Of a stretch of 64,000 bases of DNA, positions 31,573 to 41,560 are shown in pieces. A model generated the notes under the pieces. The model did not search any database and was not told where the DNA came from. It saw nothing but the letters and a program-made list of their open reading frames with translations. Within the stretch, counting starts at the first letter, position 1. Each line of letters begins with the position of its first letter. The position numbers and the translations under genes were made by a program. The stretch is from Syntrophomonadaceae bacterium (GTDB taxonomy: Bacteria > Bacillota > Dethiobacteria > DTU022), in contig SKMK01000009.1 in NCBI GenBank assembly GCA_007121075.1, positions 29,658 through 93,657 of the forward strand, written 5' to 3'.

Positions 31573-31639
31573 AAAAGCCAAATAGAATTACCAAAAGCAA
31601 CATTTGCCGGGAGGCCGGATTCGAAGATCACCATGTTAT

Positions 31640-32428
31640 TTATAACCTGTCAACCAGGGTGTCTGAAAAAAGGCGAATTGCATTAACAAAGATCTGTTCG
31701 GTAAGCTGCTCAAGATCCCGGCCAAGGGTCAGGGCAGCCCGTTCGTAAACCAGCTTTACATAAGAAGGTTCATTGCGTTTGCTGCGGTAAGCCTGGGGCG
31801 CAAGGTACGGCGAATCAGTTTCCAAAAGCAGCCTGTCTTCCGGAATATAATTAAGCAAATCCCGGAGGTTGTGGGAACGGGGGTAAGTTAAAGGTCCGGC
31901 CAGTGAAATATAAAACCCGAGTTCCAGAAATGCTTCAGCCTGGCCTCGATCGCCGGAAAAGCAGTGCATCACCCCTGCACACGAGGGTAACTTTTCCTCC
32001 TTCAAAATCTGCAGGGTCTCCGCATGGGCCTTGCGGCTATGAACGATCACCGGTTTTTCAACCCGGCAGGCCAGCCGAATCTGTTCCCGAAAAACCTGCT
32101 CCTGGTCTTCCCGGGGCGACAAATCACGGTAAAAATCAAGTCCGGTTTCGCCAACAGCCAGAACTGTTTTTTCCCCGGCCAGCTGCTCCATTTTCTTCAA
32201 CCAGCCGGCTGAAACCCGGGCAGCGTCGTGGGGATGGATCCCCACTGATGCTCCGATCTGGGGATACTTCTTACTTAGCTCCACCGAGCGCTCAGAACCC
32301 TGCTCGTCAGTTCCGGCATTGAGGACAGCTATCACACCGGACTCCCGGGCCCGCTGCAAAACCTGGTTTAGATCTTCATTGAACTGGGGAAAATCAAGAT
32401 GGGCATGGGTGTCGATAAGCGCGTTCAA
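31640..32428 (-). CDS. tatD: TatD family hydrolase
   Basis: LIDTHAHLDFPQFNEDL; GETGLDFYRD; VIVHSRKAH; LLLETDSPYLAPQ. Confidence 0.96.
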   Translation of the reverse strand: MNALIDTHAHLDFPQFNEDLNQVLQRARESGVIAVLNAGTDEQGSERSVELSKKYPQIGASVGIHPHDAARVSAGWLKKMEQLAGEKTVLAVGETGLDFYRDLSPREDQEQVFREQIRLACRVEKPVIVHSRKAHAETLQILKEEKLPSCAGVMHCFSGDRGQAEAFLELGFYISLAGPLTYPRSHNLRDLLNYIPEDRLLLETDSPYLAPQAYRSKRNEPSYVKLVYERAALTLGRDLEQLTEQIFVNAIRLFSDTLVDRL

Positions 32429-32429
32429 A

Positions 32430-34385
32430 TCAGCTGATCCTGCTTCCGGGGGCCATTGTTTTATCTACAGTAGCCAGGGCCAGGTTGCCGTCATCACCCG
32501 TCGCAGCCAGCAGCATTCCCTGCGAAAGTACGCCCCGTAATTTAACCGGCTTCAGGTTAGCCACAAATAGGACCTGCCTGCCGATCAATTCTTCCGGCTG
32601 GTAATATTCGGCAAGGCCGGCCACTACCTGGCGTTTAGTTTCTTCCCCAACATCAATTTCCAGCTTTAACAGCTTGTCCGACTTGGGCATCTTTTCGGCG
32701 GCGTTGATTTCAGCCACCCTCAGATCAACCTGCTGAAATTGTTCAAGGTTGATTAAACCGGCCTGCTCTTCAGCCTCCTCCGGATCGCCTGCTGCCTTTT
32801 CTTCCAAAGGCTTATCAGCCCGCATGGCCCTGATTTCAGCCTGAAGGTTAAGGCGGGGGAACAAATCTTCGCCCCTCCTGACAGCAGTACCTGGTTTCAT
32901 GCGTCCCCACTGATCCAGGCTTTCCCACTGCTGCAGCTCTTCATTACCACTAATCCCGATCTGCTCCCAGATCGATTCCGGGGTGCGGGGCATGTATGGC
33001 TTAAGCATAACTGCAATAAAACGGATACTCTCAATCAGGTTGTAAATTACTGTTCCCAACCGCTCCCGGTTGGCCGGATCTTTAGCCAGGTTCCAGGGCA
33101 TGTTGTCATCGATATACTTGTTGCTCTGCCGCACCAGCAGCCACAGTTCAGCCAGGGCATCACTGATTTTCATTTGATCCATTGCCGATTCAACCGCAGC
33201 AGGAGTATTCAGGGCAATCCCACGCAGTTCTTGATCGGTATTTTCTTCCCCGGCATAAAGCTCCGGCAGGACACCGTCAAAGTAACGTTCCGCCATGGTC
33301 AATGTTCTGCTAACCAGGTTGCCCAGATCATTGGCCAGATCATTATTGATTCGGGTAATAAAAGATTCAAGGCTGAAAATGCCGTCCTGCCCAAAAGGTA
33401 TCTCCCGGAGTAAAAAGTAACGCAGGGCATCGGAGCTGTACCTGCCCGCCAGGACCATGGGATCAATGGCATTGCCTTTTGATTTAGACATTTTCCCTTC
33501 CTGCAGCATCAGCCAGCCGTGCCCGAAAACGGTCTTCGGCAGAGGCTCTCCCAAAGCCATCAGGAATATTGGCCAGTAAATCGTATGGAAACGAAGGATA
33601 TCTTTGCCGATTAGCTGAACATCAGCCGGCCAGAATTCTTCGTAAATGCTGCCCTCTTCACCGTAACCCAGGGCAGTTATATAATTACTTAACGCATCCA
33701 GCCAAACATAAATAACGTGATCCTGGTCAAAAGGCACCGGGATCCCCCAGTCAAAAGAGGTCCGGGACACGCATAGATCTTCCAGTCCCGGTTTAAGGAA
33801 ATTATTGATCATTTCGTTTTTACGGGAAGGAGGCTGGATAAATTCCGGATGCATTTCTATGTGTTCCAACAGGCGGTCTGCATACTTGGACATTCTAAAG
33901 AAATAGGCTTCCTCATCGATTAATTCCACTTTGCGCCCACAGTCGGGACAGTTTCCATCCTCAAGCTGCCTTTCGGTCCAATAAGCTTCACAGGGAGTGC
34001 AGTAAAGCCCTTCATACTTGCCTTTGTAGATATCGCCTTGTTCATAATAACGTTCAAAAATCCGCGCTACTTTTTCCTTATGCCTGGGTTCGGTGGTGCG
34101 AATAAAATCATCATACTCAATATCAAGTTCATGCCACAGTTCCTTAATCCATCCGACTATTTCATCAACAAAATCCGCCGTAGGCTTTCCGGACGCCTCA
34201 GCCTGCCGCTGAATTTTCTGTCCGTGCTCGTCGGTTCCGGTCAAAAACCAGACCTTGTAACCGGTCAGCCTTTTAAAGCGAGCCATAGCATCAGCAGCCA
34301 CGGTAGTATAAGAATTTCCCACATGCAATTTATTACTGGGATAATAAATAGGGGTGGTTACGTAGAAAGTCTTTTTTTCCGCCAA
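32430..34385 (-). CDS. metG: methionine--tRNA ligase
   Basis: TTPIYYPSNKLHVGNSYTT; TGTDEHGQKIQRQ; KMSKSKGNAIDP; C-terminal tRNA-binding domain. Confidence 0.98.
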   Translation of the reverse strand: MAEKKTFYVTTPIYYPSNKLHVGNSYTTVAADAMARFKRLTGYKVWFLTGTDEHGQKIQRQAEASGKPTADFVDEIVGWIKELWHELDIEYDDFIRTTEPRHKEKVARIFERYYEQGDIYKGKYEGLYCTPCEAYWTERQLEDGNCPDCGRKVELIDEEAYFFRMSKYADRLLEHIEMHPEFIQPPSRKNEMINNFLKPGLEDLCVSRTSFDWGIPVPFDQDHVIYVWLDALSNYITALGYGEEGSIYEEFWPADVQLIGKDILRFHTIYWPIFLMALGEPLPKTVFGHGWLMLQEGKMSKSKGNAIDPMVLAGRYSSDALRYFLLREIPFGQDGIFSLESFITRINNDLANDLGNLVSRTLTMAERYFDGVLPELYAGEENTDQELRGIALNTPAAVESAMDQMKISDALAELWLLVRQSNKYIDDNMPWNLAKDPANRERLGTVIYNLIESIRFIAVMLKPYMPRTPESIWEQIGISGNEELQQWESLDQWGRMKPGTAVRRGEDLFPRLNLQAEIRAMRADKPLEEKAAGDPEEAEEQAGLINLEQFQQVDLRVAEINAAEKMPKSDKLLKLEIDVGEETKRQVVAGLAEYYQPEELIGRQVLFVANLKPVKLRGVLSQGMLLAATGDDGNLALATVDKTMAPGSRIS

Positions 34386-34528
34386 TCTTAGGGCCTCCTC
34401 TTGATTTGACAGGATGACGTTATTATATCAGAGCACTTTAGACTGTCAAGACAGGGCGAAATCGATTACCATAGAAAACACATACATGTAATTTTTTTGT
34501 AAACCTGATTAATATGGGAAAAAAACTA

Positions 34529-34558
34529 TTGACTTACCATGTAAATTACTGGTATACT
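34529..34558 (+). promoter_or_regulatory. sigma-A-like promoter of abrB
   Basis: TTGACT - 18 nt - TATACT upstream of abrB. Confidence 0.7.
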
Positions 34559-34598
34559 TAGCAAACCGAAATAGCTCCATTATGAAGAAAAGGAGGAA

Positions 34599-34847
34599 AT
34601 GCTCTTGAAATCAACGGGAATTGTTAGAAAAGTAGATGAATTGGGCAGAGTAGTCATCCCTATAGAATTAAGAAGAACCCTGGGAATTGAAGTCAAAGAT
34701 GCCCTCGAAATTTATGTTGATTCTGATAGAATCATCCTTAAGAAATACGAGCCGGCCTGTTTATTCTGTGGCAATGCAGACGATGTAAAACACTTTGGAA
34801 ATCGTATTGTATGCCAGGAATGTGTGGATAAACTGGCAAAAGAGTAA
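34599..34847 (+). CDS. abrB: AbrB family transcriptional regulator with C-terminal CxxC pairs
   Basis: STGIVRKVDELGRVVIPIELRRTLGIEVKDALEIYVD; CLFCGN...CQEC. Confidence 0.93.
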   Translation: MLLKSTGIVRKVDELGRVVIPIELRRTLGIEVKDALEIYVDSDRIILKKYEPACLFCGNADDVKHFGNRIVCQECVDKLAKE

Positions 34848-34875
34848 ACGGTTCCGACATCAACAGCAGTTTTAA

Positions 34876-34907
34876 AGAGGGGGGCTACAAAAGCTGCCCC
34901 TTTTTTA
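34876..34907 (+). terminator. terminator downstream of abrB
   Basis: GGGGGGCTacaaaAGCTGCCCC followed by TTTTTT. Confidence 0.75.
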
Positions 34908-34918
34908 TGCCTTCTAGA

Positions 34919-35725
34919 TTAACCTTGAACCATATCAATCTCTTCCCAGGGAAATGATCTTGTATAGCCCGATTCCTGCAATTTAACAACAACAGATTTT
35001 TTATTTTTATCAACATCCTGGACAACACCCTCACCATCCGGGGTAATGACCGCCTGGCCCTGTTTCGGTATCTGATCACGGGCATCTTCATAACTGCTTG
35101 CTTCATAGCGAAGACAGCACATCAGGCGCCCACAGACACCGGAAATCTTGGTCGGATTCAAGGAGAGATTCTGCCCTTTGGCCATGCGAATGGACACCGG
35201 TTCAAATGCTTCCAGGAAGGTGCTGCAGCAGAAAGGCCTGCCGCAGGGACCAATTCCCCCTTTAATCTTGGCTTCATCACGGACTCCAATCTGGCGCAGT
35301 TCAATCCGGGTTTTAAAGATCGAAGCCAGATCTTTGACCAGTTCCCTAAAATCAACCCTTTCTTCAGAAGTAAAGTAAAAAATAATTTTGTTGCGATCAA
35401 AAGTATACTCCACTCCAACCAGCTTCATATCCAACCCATGTTCCTTAATTTTCTGCTGGCACCTGGTAAAGGCGGCAGATTCCTTTTTTTCATTTTCTTC
35501 CGCCTGGGTAAAATCGGCCTCCGAAGCTTTGCGAATTACTTTTTTAAGGGGACAAACCAGGTCCTCTTCCAGAACATCTTTTTCCGTAATAACAATTTCA
35601 CCAATTTCTTTTCCCCGGGCAGTTTCAACTATTGCATAATCGCCTTTATCTAATTTATGTGAACCAGGATCAAAATAGTAAGTTTTCCCGGCGTTTTTAA
35701 ACCTGACTCCAACTATTCTTGGCAT
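34919..35725 (-). CDS. ricT: PSP1 domain / regulatory iron-sulfur-containing complex subunit RicT-like (YaaT)
   Basis: VGVRFKNAGKTYYFDPG...YAIVETARGKEIGEIV; GGIGPCGRPFCCSTFL; SGVCGRLMCCLRYE. Confidence 0.93.
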   Translation of the reverse strand: MPRIVGVRFKNAGKTYYFDPGSHKLDKGDYAIVETARGKEIGEIVITEKDVLEEDLVCPLKKVIRKASEADFTQAEENEKKESAAFTRCQQKIKEHGLDMKLVGVEYTFDRNKIIFYFTSEERVDFRELVKDLASIFKTRIELRQIGVRDEAKIKGGIGPCGRPFCCSTFLEAFEPVSIRMAKGQNLSLNPTKISGVCGRLMCCLRYEASSYEDARDQIPKQGQAVITPDGEGVVQDVDKNKKSVVVKLQESGYTRSFPWEEIDMVQG

Positions 35726-36702
35726 TGTATAAGCCTCCTTTGGATCATAATTAGCGTTTTTTCCAACAACAAGCGGCGGTTGGCGTTTGTTGCCGTCAGT
35801 TCGTAAATAGTATTATTAATCAGGCGGATAATATCTCCCAGCCTTGCAAGGGCAAAACTACTTTCTTTTAAAAAAGGGCGTTCAGGATCAATTAACAAGC
35901 AATTATTTCCACAAAATTTCATAATCAGGCCGTCTCTAAAGGAAAAGCAAAGCAGGTCCAGGAAAGAGAGCAAATCATCTCTTTCAGCTAGCGATGCGGC
36001 TTTTGCCAGCAGGTGATAGGCCGAATTATTTTCTGACAGGAGGCTAAGGGCAAGGTTATCTGCCTCTTCCCGGCGACGATCAATCTCCCCGTCTTCAGCC
36101 AGTTCATAAGCGCGGCCAGGGATCCCTCTGCTAAGACGAGCCAGCATTGAAGCTTTATCGGCATTTAATAACTTTTCTTTCACCAACAGATCTTTTATTT
36201 TATCCCGGCTTAAAGGCTGCAGGTGATAACGCTGACACCTGGAAAGGATGGTTTCAAAAAGCTGACCCGGTTGTTCCGCCAGCAAAATAAAGTAAAAGTC
36301 CTGGGGTGGGTCTTCAAGGATCTTTAACAGGGAGGATGAAGCTTCCGCAGTCATGGTTTCAGCCTGCTTAATCAAGCATACCTTTACTCCTCCAAGGAAA
36401 TGGAAACCGGCTCGCATTGAACGAACCTGTTCAATTTTTATACTTTGTCCATCCGGCTGCAGGACAAAATATTCCGGATGGTTGCCGCTTTCAAACTGGC
36501 GGCACGATATACACTGCCCGCAAGCTTCTCCTCCAACCGGGTTATCACACAGCAGGGATCGGGCCAAAACCTTGCCCCAGCTCTGCTTGCCAATGCCGGT
36601 AGGCCCGGTCAGTAAAACAGCGTGGCTTAACCGATCATGAATCAATAGTTGGGTAAGCGAACGACGCAGTGTATCCTGGCCGATCAGATTACTAAAACTC
36701 AT
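35713..36702 (-). CDS. holB: DNA polymerase III subunit delta prime
   Basis: FSNLIGQDTLRRSLTQLL; HAVLLTGPTGIGKQSWGKVLARSLLC; tmk-holB-ricT synteny. Confidence 0.93.
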   Translation of the reverse strand: MSFSNLIGQDTLRRSLTQLLIHDRLSHAVLLTGPTGIGKQSWGKVLARSLLCDNPVGGEACGQCISCRQFESGNHPEYFVLQPDGQSIKIEQVRSMRAGFHFLGGVKVCLIKQAETMTAEASSSLLKILEDPPQDFYFILLAEQPGQLFETILSRCQRYHLQPLSRDKIKDLLVKEKLLNADKASMLARLSRGIPGRAYELAEDGEIDRRREEADNLALSLLSENNSAYHLLAKAASLAERDDLLSFLDLLCFSFRDGLIMKFCGNNCLLIDPERPFLKESSFALARLGDIIRLINNTIYELTATNANRRLLLEKTLIMIQRRLIQCQE

Positions 36703-37342
36703 GGTCTGTCCTCTTTGTTGCCTTTCTTAAATGCGGAAGGAGCTTTTGCCATATATATCCGCACAGTTTTTCTTTACTAGCCTTAGCATCCACCACCACT
36801 ACTCTTTCCGGTTCCTGCCGGGCAATTTCCAGGTATCCTCGTTGCACCCTCCTATGATAGTGGAAATTTTTCTTTTCCATGCGATCGGGATTGCCACCAC
36901 GCCTGGCTGCCGCTTCTTGTACAGAAAGGTCCAGCAGAAAAGTCAGATCGGGCAGTCGCCCCCCGGTTGCTTTATGATTAAGCTGCCTTATCCACTGTAA
37001 ATCTAGCCCCGCACCGTAGCCCTGGTAGGCAAGAGTCGAATCAGTAAAGCGATCACAAAAGACAACCTTGCCTTCCATCAGGGATGGTATGATGATCTGC
37101 CTGCTTAACTCCGCCCGGGCAGCCATATAGAGCAGTAGTTCTGCTTCAGAAGTTAATGAATAACTGGATTGCAGCAAGACCTGCCTGATTCCTTCCCCAA
37201 CCGCGGTGCCTCCCGGTTCACGAACAGAAACAAAGGCAATCCCGCTTTGATTAAGCTTGTTTTGCAGCAGCTCAATCTGCGTCGATTTTCCGCAGCCATC
37301 AATTCCTTCCAGCGATACGAGTAAACCGCGCGTTTTAAACAC
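36692..37342 (-). CDS. tmk: thymidylate kinase
   Basis: GLLVSLEGIDGCGKSTQIELL; VREPGGTAVGEGIR; VVFCDRFTDSTLAYQGYGAGLD. Confidence 0.97.
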   Translation of the reverse strand: MFKTRGLLVSLEGIDGCGKSTQIELLQNKLNQSGIAFVSVREPGGTAVGEGIRQVLLQSSYSLTSEAELLLYMAARAELSRQIIIPSLMEGKVVFCDRFTDSTLAYQGYGAGLDLQWIRQLNHKATGGRLPDLTFLLDLSVQEAAARRGGNPDRMEKKNFHYHRRVQRGYLEIARQEPERVVVVDAKASKEKLCGYIWQKLLPHLRKATKRTDHEF

Positions 37343-37442
37343 CCCGTTATTAATTCTCTTTCATTTTTTTTGCCATCCCTAACTTTATTATAACGCTGCT
37401 TTAAAACAGGATAAAGGGGAACCGGGCAGCAGTTTTTTAAGC

Positions 37443-37474
37443 TAAAAAACCGCAGGCAATGCCGGCCTGCGGTC
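37443..37474 (-). terminator. Rho-independent terminator downstream of guaB
   Basis: Minus strand CCGCAGGCcggcattGCCTGCGG-TTTTTTA. Confidence 0.85.
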
Positions 37475-37503
37475 TCCGGGCACTATACAAGTAGTAAAGC
37501 AAG

Positions 37504-38991
<1,488 letters not shown>

Positions 38992-39014
38992 TTATAGCGC
39001 CGGTAATTTAAATG

Positions 39015-39043
39015 ATCATAACAAACCCCCCTGGTAGTGTCAA
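39015..39043 (-). promoter_or_regulatory. sigma-A-like promoter of guaB
   Basis: Minus strand TTGACA - 17 nt - TATGAT. Confidence 0.75.
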
Positions 39044-39195
39044 CAGAGCAAAGCTCCATTTTAGCTTTTGGGCAGCCCCGGAGCTGATTATCGCCTGCTG
39101 GCAGGATATGATTGCGGCAACCACGAAACAATTTATATCGAATCAATTCATACATGGTAAACTAAGCTATCATTTAGATCAACCGGCCGGGGAGG

Positions 39196-39969
39196 ATGGC
39201 AAACGATATGCCCTACCTGGAAATCGACAAAAAAAAAGCCTATTACTCCGGGAATAAAAACAGAAACGGGATCCCCTTATTATTTTGTCACGGCTCAGGC
39301 GGAGGACATCATCACTGGCACTACCAGTTTAAAGCACTGCCGCCGTCGGTCAATCCCCTTGCTGTTGATCTGCCCGGGCACGGGCGCTCAGAAGGAGCGG
39401 CGCTTGATTGTATAAGTTTGTACCGAGATTGGATCCACCGCTTTTCCAGGGCCCTGGAAATACAGAACTTCATACTGGCCGGACATTCCATGGGCGGTGC
39501 TATAGCCCTTGCCTATAATTTGCAATACCCCGAAGAAGTAAGGGGACTGATCCTGGCCGGCACCGGTGCGCGCCTGCGGGTCCTGCCGGCATTCCTGGAA
39601 GAGTTGAGGCAGCATAACGTACCGGAAACCATGCTTGAATATCTTTATGCCCCTGATGCGCCGGAAGAGCTGTTAAACCTGGGGCGCAGGGAAATGGAAA
39701 ATACCGATCCGGCCGTGTACCTTGCCGATTTAACAGCCTGCGATAATTTTGACATAAAGGATAACCTGCACCAGATAGAAGTTCCCGGTTTGATCATCTG
39801 CGGCAGCGAAGACCGCCTGACCCCTGTTAAATACAGCCAGTTTTTGAAGGAGAAATTGCCGCAAAGCCGCCTGGAAATTATCGATGGTGCCGGACACATG
39901 GTCATGCTTGAAAAACCGGAAACAGTTAACCGGTCAATTGCCCAATTTATTGAGGAGGTTCTAATATGA
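39196..39969 (+). CDS. alpha/beta hydrolase
   Basis: PLLFCHGSGGGHHHWHYQFKAL; LAGHSMGGAIAL nucleophile elbow; DGAGHMVMLEKPE. Confidence 0.93.
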   Translation: MANDMPYLEIDKKKAYYSGNKNRNGIPLLFCHGSGGGHHHWHYQFKALPPSVNPLAVDLPGHGRSEGAALDCISLYRDWIHRFSRALEIQNFILAGHSMGGAIALAYNLQYPEEVRGLILAGTGARLRVLPAFLEELRQHNVPETMLEYLYAPDAPEELLNLGRREMENTDPAVYLADLTACDNFDIKDNLHQIEVPGLIICGSEDRLTPVKYSQFLKEKLPQSRLEIIDGAGHMVMLEKPETVNRSIAQFIEEVLI

Positions 39970-40586
39970 CCAAAAAGCGCAGTTTTATGAACCTGGACGT
40001 GACCCAGGAAGAAGCGATAAAGAGTTTCTCCGCCCTTGACCCGGCCTTGACGGCAGAGCGATCCGGGGCCGTTTTTGACCAGGGTAACAGCACTCTCAAC
40101 CTCTTCTTCATTAACCAGCAATACCGGGTAGAGCACCCTTCGGGGGAAATAACCGCTGAAGACGGAACGCCCGCCTCACAGTACCTGGCAATAATTATCC
40201 TTCATTACCTGGCAACCGCAGACGGCACACCCCTTACCGGGCGCTGGGTTGCCTACCGCCACCTGCCCGGAGGTGATATCTATCTCGACCCATTTAAAAA
40301 AAGGGCTGTTAACCCTTTTTTAAAAGCTTTCGGCGGCAAACCTGAACAGTTTCGCGAAGCTGCAACTGCTATTGGGGGTTATGAAACCTCCACAAGCGGC
40401 ATCGGCATGGTCATCCCCGTTTTGCCCAGGGTCCCAATTTGCTTTGTGTTGTGGCCGGGTGATGAGGAGATGCCCTCATCGGCCAACATCTTATTTGACG
40501 AAACCGCGCCGTCATACCTGCCAACCGAAGATTATGCCCACCTGCCGGCTATCGTGAACGGGTTAATGAAAAAACAGCTCGGGTAA
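39966..40586 (+). CDS. DUF3786 domain-containing protein
   Basis: LNLFFINQQYRVEHPSGEI...YLAIIILHYLATADGTPLTGRWVAYRHLPGG; LWPGDEEMPSSANILFDETAPSYLPTED. Confidence 0.8.
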   Translation: MTKKRSFMNLDVTQEEAIKSFSALDPALTAERSGAVFDQGNSTLNLFFINQQYRVEHPSGEITAEDGTPASQYLAIIILHYLATADGTPLTGRWVAYRHLPGGDIYLDPFKKRAVNPFLKAFGGKPEQFREAATAIGGYETSTSGIGMVIPVLPRVPICFVLWPGDEEMPSSANILFDETAPSYLPTEDYAHLPAIVNGLMKKQLG

Positions 40587-40594
40587 AACCTGCC

Positions 40595-41191
40595 TCACAT
40601 CTCCCGGCGGCCGTCGAGCGCCCGGCTCAGGGTAAGCTCGTCGGCATATTCAATATCTCCGCCCACGGGAAGGCCAAAGGCAATCCTGGTAACCCTAACA
40701 GACAGGGGATTAAACAGCCTGGCCAGGTAACCTGCGGTGGCATCGCCTTCCACGTTTGGATTGGTGGCAATAATTACTTCCTCCACACCCATCTTTTCAA
40801 TGCGCTTTACAAGTTGATCCAGTTTTAACTCTTCAGGGCCGATACCATCAAGGGGGGATAAAGCCCCGTGGAGAACATGGTAAAGCCCCCGGTACTTCCC
40901 GGTCTGTTCGAGGACCAGCACATCACGGGGCTCCTGGACAACGCAGAGCAGTTTTTGATCCCTTTTGGAATCACCGCAGTAAGCGCAAGAATCAACTTCG
41001 GCCAGACTGCCGCATTCCTCGCAAAAAGTCAGTTTATCCTTGGCTTCCACCATGGCCCTGGCTATGGCAACAACTTCTTCGCGGGAACGGCCAAGCAAAA
41101 AAAAAGCCAGCCTCTGAGCAGTTTTGGGTCCTATCCCCGGAAAACGGCACAGGACTTCAACCAGTTTTTTTAAAGCACCAGGATAAACCAT
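40595..41191 (-). CDS. recR: recombination mediator protein RecR
   Basis: LVEVLCRFPGIGPKTAQRLAF; CEECGSLAEVDSCAYC; TOPRIM domain. Confidence 0.97.
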   Translation of the reverse strand: MVYPGALKKLVEVLCRFPGIGPKTAQRLAFFLLGRSREEVVAIARAMVEAKDKLTFCEECGSLAEVDSCAYCGDSKRDQKLLCVVQEPRDVLVLEQTGKYRGLYHVLHGALSPLDGIGPEELKLDQLVKRIEKMGVEEVIIATNPNVEGDATAGYLARLFNPLSVRVTRIAFGLPVGGDIEYADELTLSRALDGRREM

Positions 41192-41219
41192 CAGCCTTTG
41201 TAGACAGCCTCCTTATAAT

Positions 41220-41540
41220 CTAAAACATGCCCGGGGGCAGGTTCATACCGCCGGTTATTTTTTGCATTTCGGAAGAGATCATCTCATCAACCCGTTGAAA
41301 AGCCTCGTTGACGGCAGCAATAATCATGTCTTCGAGCATTTCCTTGTTATCCTCGCTCAACGCTTCTGGATCAATCTCCAGGGAAACTAAATTTTTCTGG
41401 CCGTCGGCCACTACGCGGACTGCCCCGCCACCGCTTGTACTTTCCACTGTTTTTGAAGCAAGCTCTTCCTGCATCCGGCTCATCTCAGCCTGGGCTTTTT
41501 GCAACTGCTTCATCATTTTAGACATTCCACCATTAGGCAT
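41220..41540 (-). CDS. YbaB/EbfC family nucleoid-associated protein
   Basis: MSKMMKQLQKAQAEMSRMQEELASKTVESTSGGGAVRVVADGQKNLVSLEIDPE; ATG at 41540 preceded by GGAGAGGAGG. Confidence 0.95.
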   Translation of the reverse strand: MPNGGMSKMMKQLQKAQAEMSRMQEELASKTVESTSGGGAVRVVADGQKNLVSLEIDPEALSEDNKEMLEDMIIAAVNEAFQRVDEMISSEMQKITGGMNLPPGMF

Positions 41541-41560
41541 CGCTAAAACCTCCTCTCCAT

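Noticed and set aside
34599-34847. Zinc-ribbon-like CxxC pairs in AbrB
   Set aside because: Common in clostridial AbrB homologues
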